Position numbers and translations under genes: made by a program. Source: Bacteroidetes bacterium QH_1_64_81 (GTDB lineage: Bacteria > Bacteroidota > Rhodothermia > Rhodothermales > Salinibacteraceae). Taken from it: a DNA stretch of 8,215 nt. The notes beneath the pieces were generated by a model. The model was not told the origin of the DNA and made no database searches. It saw nothing but the letters and a program-made list of their open reading frames with translations. The DNA is taken from contig PXSX01000186.1 of assembly GCA_003022655.1 (NCBI GenBank), positions 1 through 8,215 on the forward strand. Reading direction: 5' to 3'. Below, in pieces: positions 7,101 to 8,215 of this stretch; position 1 is the stretch's first letter, and each line of letters starts with the position of its first letter.

Positions 7101-8215
7101 GTGGGCCGTCGAGTCGCTCCAGGTGCTCGGGACATCGGGCCTAATCGTGACGGGATCCTTGAAGCCGCCGCTCCCCACGGCCCAGTACGGGGTCGGGGCG
7201 GTCGAGGGATCGGCCGAGACGAATGCGGTGTCGTTCTCGATTGGGGCCGTGTAGCGGTGCCCGTCGGCTGGGTTGTAGACGCGCACCGAGTCGCCCGTGT
7301 GGCCGGTCAGGGCGAAGGTGGTTGCGCCGGTCGTCTGGGCCGCAAAACGCTGCTGATTGTTGCTTGCAGACAGCGATCGTGTGTAGGCTGCCTCGGCCCA
7401 GTCGAACAGTACGTAGTTGGGATTATCGTCGGGCGCGGGGCAGGAATCGTCCGAGAAGCCGTCGTTGTAGGACGTGAGGCGCAGCGTCAGGCCCGTGTCC
7501 GGCACCTGATCCTGAGGAACGGAGGCTTCGATTGTGGTTCGGTTTGCATTCTTCCACTCCGCGGTGGTAAGGGTCTCGAAGGCGGCGGATCCGTCGGACT
7601 GAAGAAGCTCTCCTTCGATCTCGACGCGGTGGCAGGAGCTCGTCTCGGCGTCGAAGCGGAGCGTGAGGTCGAGAGAGGCGTCCGAGGAGGTCCGGCGCCC
7701 GACCGGGAGGGTGTAGGTGTCCGAGATCGGCGACGTGTCGTTGTGGCGGAATCGGCGCCAGTAGTAGCCTTCCGAGTCGGTGTAGAGGGGATTGCCCGTG
7801 CTCCCGGGGCGCCCGAAGTAGTAATACCGGTCCTGCTCGATGCGGGCGGTGTCGCGGAGGGCTGTGGTGGAGGCGGTCGAGGATGCAGATGCGCTCTCGT
7901 ACCGGAGGCCGGACGCGCCCCCCCACGTCATCCAGTAGTGCGTCGTGTCGCTGTAGAGGCTCCGGTAGGTGCTGCTCTGCGCCGAGGGATCGTAGTTGTA
8001 CGCCCAGATCTCATCCGTCCCTCGGTTGCGGCGCCCCACGAACGTGATCGTGTCCGAGGGGTCGAGCGATCCGTCCTCGGTGCCCTCGACCTGGATTGGG
8101 ATCTCCTCCCCGTTTTCGATCAGGCGAATGGTTTCCGGGGGGATGTCGGCCAGGGCCGTGCCGCTTGGGAGCGCGTCCTGGAGCGCATCGGCGGTCACGC
8201 GGTACACCCCGTCGC
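4068..8215 (-). CDS. C25-family (gingipain/PorU-like) cysteine peptidase with CARDB, Fn3 and ILEI-like domains; 5' partial and 3' frame-broken
   Basis: The frame is open to the window edge (DG precedes a GTG at 8207), so signal peptide and start lie outside. Residues are counted from 8207. An N-terminal beta region starts VYRVTADALQDALPSG, as in PorU-type proteins. The peptidase domain spans about 370-750, with LLLTTEALLPAAQQLADYR, FGDAQYP (442-448) and the closing LLGDPATNMAL. The likely catalytic pair is His605 (YFGHSAA) and Cys635 (ISLGCRTG), 30 residues apart, close to the gingipain spacing. Next come a CARDB domain (753-865, ending EANETNN), an Fn3-like domain (about 870-965), an ILEI/FAM3-like domain (about 1012-1135), a beta-sandwich (about 1150-1258) and a second CARDB start (about 1262-1348). 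After LIT near 4163 the sequence becomes nonsense and stops at 4068; the proper C-terminus follows in another frame. PorU2-like T9SS peptidase/sortase is the best description. Role in sortase action or ordinary proteolysis cannot be decided. Confidence 0.85.
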   Translation of the reverse strand, partial: DGVYRVTADALQDALPSGTALADIPPETIRLIENGEEIPIQVEGTEDGSLDPSDTITFVGRRNRGTDEIWAYNYDPSAQSSTYRSLYSDTTHYWMTWGGASGLRYESASASSTASTTALRDTARIEQDRYYYFGRPGSTGNPLYTDSEGYYWRRFRHNDTSPISDTYTLPVGRRTSSDASLDLTLRFDAETSSCHRVEIEGELLQSDGSAAFETLTTAEWKNANRTTIEASVPQDQVPDTGLTLRLTSYNDGFSDDSCPAPDDNPNYVLFDWAEAAYTRSLSASNNQQRFAAQTTGATTFALTGHTGDSVRVYNPADGHRYTAPIENDTAFVSADPSTAPTPYWAVGSGGFKDPVTIRPDVPSTWSDSTAHDADYLLLTTEALLPAAQQLADYRRSHDGYQVEVVLVQNVFDEFDYGRPTPIAIRRFLRATQEWSSAPRFLAIFGDAQYPIRDGSVDTIYPEWSVPSFGYAPSDGWYAMQSDGPNDWSELLAVGRIPVRSVAQGELFVEKLQTYEAAPLERWQKRMLLLAGGTNESEQNQLQFYSNRWGEIAADTVATIDGDPVPVHTGADTIRYYKKANAPLDDTFQDSLAVDLKRGAGWLNYFGHSAAQTWEIVTDPPSEFDNAGRLPIVISLGCRTGSFAGGRFEEKSAPSLGEQLVVGSVRPDGTPRDGALNGGIAHFGESALGNLIPSARINDALVQRVFVDTMRVLGEAIRSAKAEINADFGNSDFYVKHLLQYGLLGDPATNMALPAQPDLHVSSDLIATDPTVPVPSDELTVTARLQNRGLIPSDSVTARLTWERPDGTITQRTRRIDRFRLEKTLSFSFPLDERAIGPNTFRVTVDLDNEYDEANETNNTAERTQVVFDTGVALLSPTDFGTVTSEEPSLEFTVSGQATDRVPVVLQLDTVPDFSSPARREVQREINDLRGTWQPSGLSENETYYWRARLADTDADTWRTARFTIAPTVPERSWLQRDQLFSANENSRLRRTGRSWRFNEYSRDVLTFSERGQGSRVNGFIVDGTMRYEYLQLGFGVLVLDGTSGEVRASESFPTYDLRDDLEDDVGDQQEAIDALASFLDDVPEEGDYVFVRTRHLARQSDASIPDEVKSMFANLGSAAIDTLSYRYVWAMKTRKGHSGETVERVSPPSEADEVNEINLESEPSFSHASGTTISSRIGPASDWDSLRWSGTAPDAEDMISLDVLAADSTILIDDLSGPSGERSLSAIDAQEHPRLHFRATLTDSTNRTAPQLNEWSASYTGVPELAVDPSRLGAVPDTLLQGERVSASIPVVNFGPVASTPVRARVTLQDASNTTTTLLTDTLSALAPNGGRDTTSLAFSTTEFSGNNLITAGQRARSPPHLRGRILPGPPAPVRLHTANP

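Noticed and set aside
1..8215. CRISPR array, tRNA/rRNA gene, insertion sequence or transposase
   Set aside because: No spaced identical repeats, no cloverleaf or rRNA-like sequence, and no transposase motif or terminal inverted repeats were seen.

Overview
The window is GC-rich DNA that most resembles a halophilic member of the Rhodothermota (Salinibacter-like). I infer this from the Asp/Glu-rich proteins, the very large secreted C25-family cysteine peptidase with a type IX secretion (T9SS) C-terminal tail, and the surface-polysaccharide genes. No rRNA, tRNA or other phylogenetic marker is present, so the taxonomic call is an inference.

Layout from left to right. (1) Positions 1-186, minus strand: the N-terminal 62 codons of a mannose-1-phosphate guanylyltransferase (GDP-mannose synthesis), cut by the window edge. 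(2) Positions 391-1128, plus strand: a small cytosolic-looking sulfotransferase with both PAPS-binding motifs. (3) Positions 1158-2108, minus strand, convergent with the sulfotransferase: a family 2 glycosyltransferase. (4) Positions 2109-2457: a divergent intergenic region holding a degenerate 7-bp-period repeat, a 9-bp direct repeat and a nested palindrome just before the next start codon. (5) Positions 2458-3462, plus strand: a family 4-type glycosyltransferase broken into three reading frames, with conserved segments missing at both joints. (6) Positions 3446-8215, minus strand, overlapping the previous gene tail to tail: a very large C25 (gingipain/PorU-like) peptidase, open at the window edge on its N-terminal side and broken near 4163, so that its last ~238 codons, including the T9SS tail, lie in another frame.

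Genes 1-5 fit a locus for making a sulfated or mannose-containing surface glycan: activated sugar supply, glycosyl transfer and sulfation. The peptidase is a cell-surface or secreted protein and may only be a neighbour, although T9SS clients are anchored through surface glycolipid in related phyla, so a functional link is conceivable.

The most unusual point is that three coding breaks fall within about 1.5 kb (2660, 3057, 4163). Each looks like loss of roughly 20-40 codons with a frame change, not a single-base slip. Real gene decay and assembly error cannot be separated from the sequence alone. I did not find a clear novel defence, mobile or RNA system.
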